Below are positions 63,045 through 64,000 of a DNA stretch of 64,000 nucleotides, piece by piece (position 1 is the first letter of the stretch; each line of letters starts with the position of its first letter). The position numbers and the translations under genes were made by a program. Origin of the DNA: Flavobacteriales bacterium (GTDB taxonomy: Bacteria; Bacteroidota; Bacteroidia; Flavobacteriales_E; Vicingaceae). Below the pieces are notes generated by a model. That model did not search any database. It was not told where the DNA came from and saw nothing but the letters and a program-made list of their open reading frames with translations. The stretch is taken from NCBI GenBank assembly GCA_905339165.1, contig CAJPFH010000034.1, positions 18,719 to 82,718 of the forward strand. Direction: 5' to 3'.

Positions 63045-63878
63045 GTGGATAATATCACGCAACATATCATTCGGTTAAACGAATACCAGTACGAATACTT
63101 TGTAAGTGGTTCGTCCGATAAAGTTCTCATAGCTTTTAACGGCTTTGGAAAAGGTGCAGAAGAAGTTTTTTTCTTTAACGATGCATTCAAAAAACACAAA
63201 GTAATTTCTATCAATCTGCTTTATCATGGAAATAGTTTTCCTATTTCAAAAAAAAAAGAAGCTATAAACGATGAGCATTTGCGTTGTTTAATGTTAAGTA
63301 TTGCCGAAAAGGAAAAATTTAAAGAATTTAGTTTATTCGGGTATAGTTTGGGAGGGAAAATTGCGTTGAAAATAGTAGAGCTTTTTCCTCAAAATATTGA
63401 TAAAATTATTCTGCTTGCTCCCGATGGAATTAAATTAAATACATGGTACAACTTAGCTACTAAAAATATACTCTGCAAAGCCATTTTTAGGTTCGTTATA
63501 AAAAAACCTGCCATTTTATTTTTCACTAGTACCCTTTTGGTTAAATTGGGTATAATTAAAAAAAGTACCGATAAATTTATGCGATTACAAATGGATTCTC
63601 TGCAAAAAAGAAAAATGGTTTATAATGTATGGATGGTTTATCCTTACATTATTCCTCATTTGCTCGAAATAAAGAAATTAATTCAACAATACGGAATCAA
63701 CTGTTTGCTGATTTACGGGAAATACGACTCCATAATACCCGCCAAGATTGCACACCGTTTTACAAGAAACTGCGAAAAATTTATTTCTCTAAAAGTATTG
63801 GAACTTGGGCATAATCTGTTCCACGAAAAAACAAAAAAACATCTTACCTTATTCTTAAAACAAAAAAAGGAGGCTTAA
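63045..63878 (+). CDS. Alpha/beta-fold hydrolase
   Basis: 277 aa, cytoplasmic. Nucleophile elbow is LFGYSLGGKIALKI, acid is probably Asp in LLIYGKYDSIIPAKIA, and His is in LELGHNLFHEK. Oxyanion region reads AFNGFGKGAEE in place of HG. Starts with GTG (63045); no ATG occurs before the conserved fold. Its last codons and TAA stop are inside a terminator palindrome. Substrate not predictable. Confidence 0.88.
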   Translation: MDNITQHIIRLNEYQYEYFVSGSSDKVLIAFNGFGKGAEEVFFFNDAFKKHKVISINLLYHGNSFPISKKKEAINDEHLRCLMLSIAEKEKFKEFSLFGYSLGGKIALKIVELFPQNIDKIILLAPDGIKLNTWYNLATKNILCKAIFRFVIKKPAILFFTSTLLVKLGIIKKSTDKFMRLQMDSLQKRKMVYNVWMVYPYIIPHLLEIKKLIQQYGINCLLIYGKYDSIIPAKIAHRFTRNCEKFISLKVLELGHNLFHEKTKKHLTLFLKQKKEA

Positions 63879-63891
63879 GCCTCCTTTTTTT
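63862..63891. terminator. Bidirectional terminator, perfect 30-bp palindrome
   Basis: AAAAAAAGGAGGCTT / AAGCCTCCTTTTTTT, a perfect inverted repeat with A and T tracts. It carries the hydrolase stop (63876-63878) and lies 27 bases beyond the rpmH stop, so it can end both convergent transcripts. Confidence 0.9.
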
Positions 63892-63917
63892 GTGGGTTAT
63901 GGTATTCTGTTTTCTTC

Positions 63918-64000
63918 TTACTTGTGGGTTCGCTCGTCTGATACGGTAAGTCGCTTTCTGCCTCTCGCTCTGCGTTTGGCTAATACTTTTCGCCCATCGG
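63918..64000 (-). CDS. rpmH: 50S ribosomal protein L34, C-terminal part
   Basis: Reading the minus strand from the window edge gives DGRKVLAKRRARGRKRLT followed by VSDERTHK and a TAA stop at 63918-63920. The string RKVLxxRRxxGRxxLTVSD is the unmistakable end of L34, a small basic protein of the large ribosomal subunit (about 50 aa). The first half lies outside the window. The gene is normally near rnpA and oriC, but that cannot be checked here. Confidence 0.93.
   Translation of the reverse strand, partial: DGRKVLAKRRARGRKRLTVSDERTHK

Noticed and set aside
1..64000. tRNA, rRNA, CRISPR arrays or IS elements with transposase
   Set aside because: I found no cloverleaf-like gene, ribosomal RNA, regularly spaced repeats or transposase coding region on either strand.

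Overview
This window is chromosomal DNA from an AT-rich member of the Bacteroidota (Bacteroidia; order not resolved). The evidence is the recurrent TAnnTTTG -7 promoter element, lack of obvious Shine-Dalgarno sequences, and family content: OmpA proteins with TPR/beta-propeller/CRD architecture as in PorE, a large AsmA-like protein, DUF4783, YfhO, an MbnP lipoprotein, a TonB-dependent receptor with a carboxypeptidase-like N-terminal domain, and a CarB lacking the allosteric C-terminal domain. Class 2 DHODH and two di-heme peroxidases suggest a respiring organism.

Region by region. 1-4.4 kb: 3' part of an HtrA/Deg protease, an N-terminally extended GAPDH, then HMG-CoA lyase and pyrD on the minus strand. 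4.5-8.4 kb: a metal-homeostasis divergon with a TonB-dependent receptor (-) facing a DtxR/MntR-type repressor and a ZIP transporter (+), with an operator-like inverted repeat between them. 8.4-9.6 kb: smpB and a DUF2520 protein. 9.6-12.7 kb: a MauG/MbnH-like di-heme protein plus MbnP lipoprotein pair, with a second di-heme peroxidase diverging from it. 12.7-13.8 kb: M42 peptidase. 14-22.6 kb: envelope genes (TPR protein, two PorE-like OmpA proteins, LRR protein, AsmA-like protein), followed by ddl, rdgB and a polytopic membrane protein.

25.5-39.1 kb is a surface-polysaccharide locus on the minus strand: four glycosyltransferases of GT4/GT2 type, a GT61-like transferase, SDR epimerase, AsnB, three methyltransferases, a hexapeptide acyltransferase and two Wzx-type flippases, mostly translationally coupled. 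galE lies next to it on the plus strand. 40-49.5 kb is housekeeping and envelope: rlmH, DUF4783, nadC, YihY, FkbM, a large M1 peptidase and YfhO.

49.5-52.1 kb is an accessory island: an AbiJ_NTD4-like protein, a Fic protein translationally coupled to a two-TM mini-protein, two roughly 135-bp direct repeats with palindromic ends resembling integron attC sites, a leader motif shared by two cassette starts, and the 3' remnant of a truncated gene.

52.1-63.0 kb is a second glycan operon downstream of carB: CMP-sugar synthetase, a DUF115/Maf-like protein, HpcH/HpaI aldolase, D-2-hydroxyacid dehydrogenase, SDR, cyclase, HAD phosphatase, GT2 and a flippase. It has no NeuB-type synthase, so I suggest it may make and transfer a CMP-activated 2-keto acid sugar by an aldolase route; this is inference. 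The window ends with an alpha/beta hydrolase and the 3' part of rpmH (L34), which is too short for routine ORF calling. I saw no tRNA, rRNA or CRISPR.
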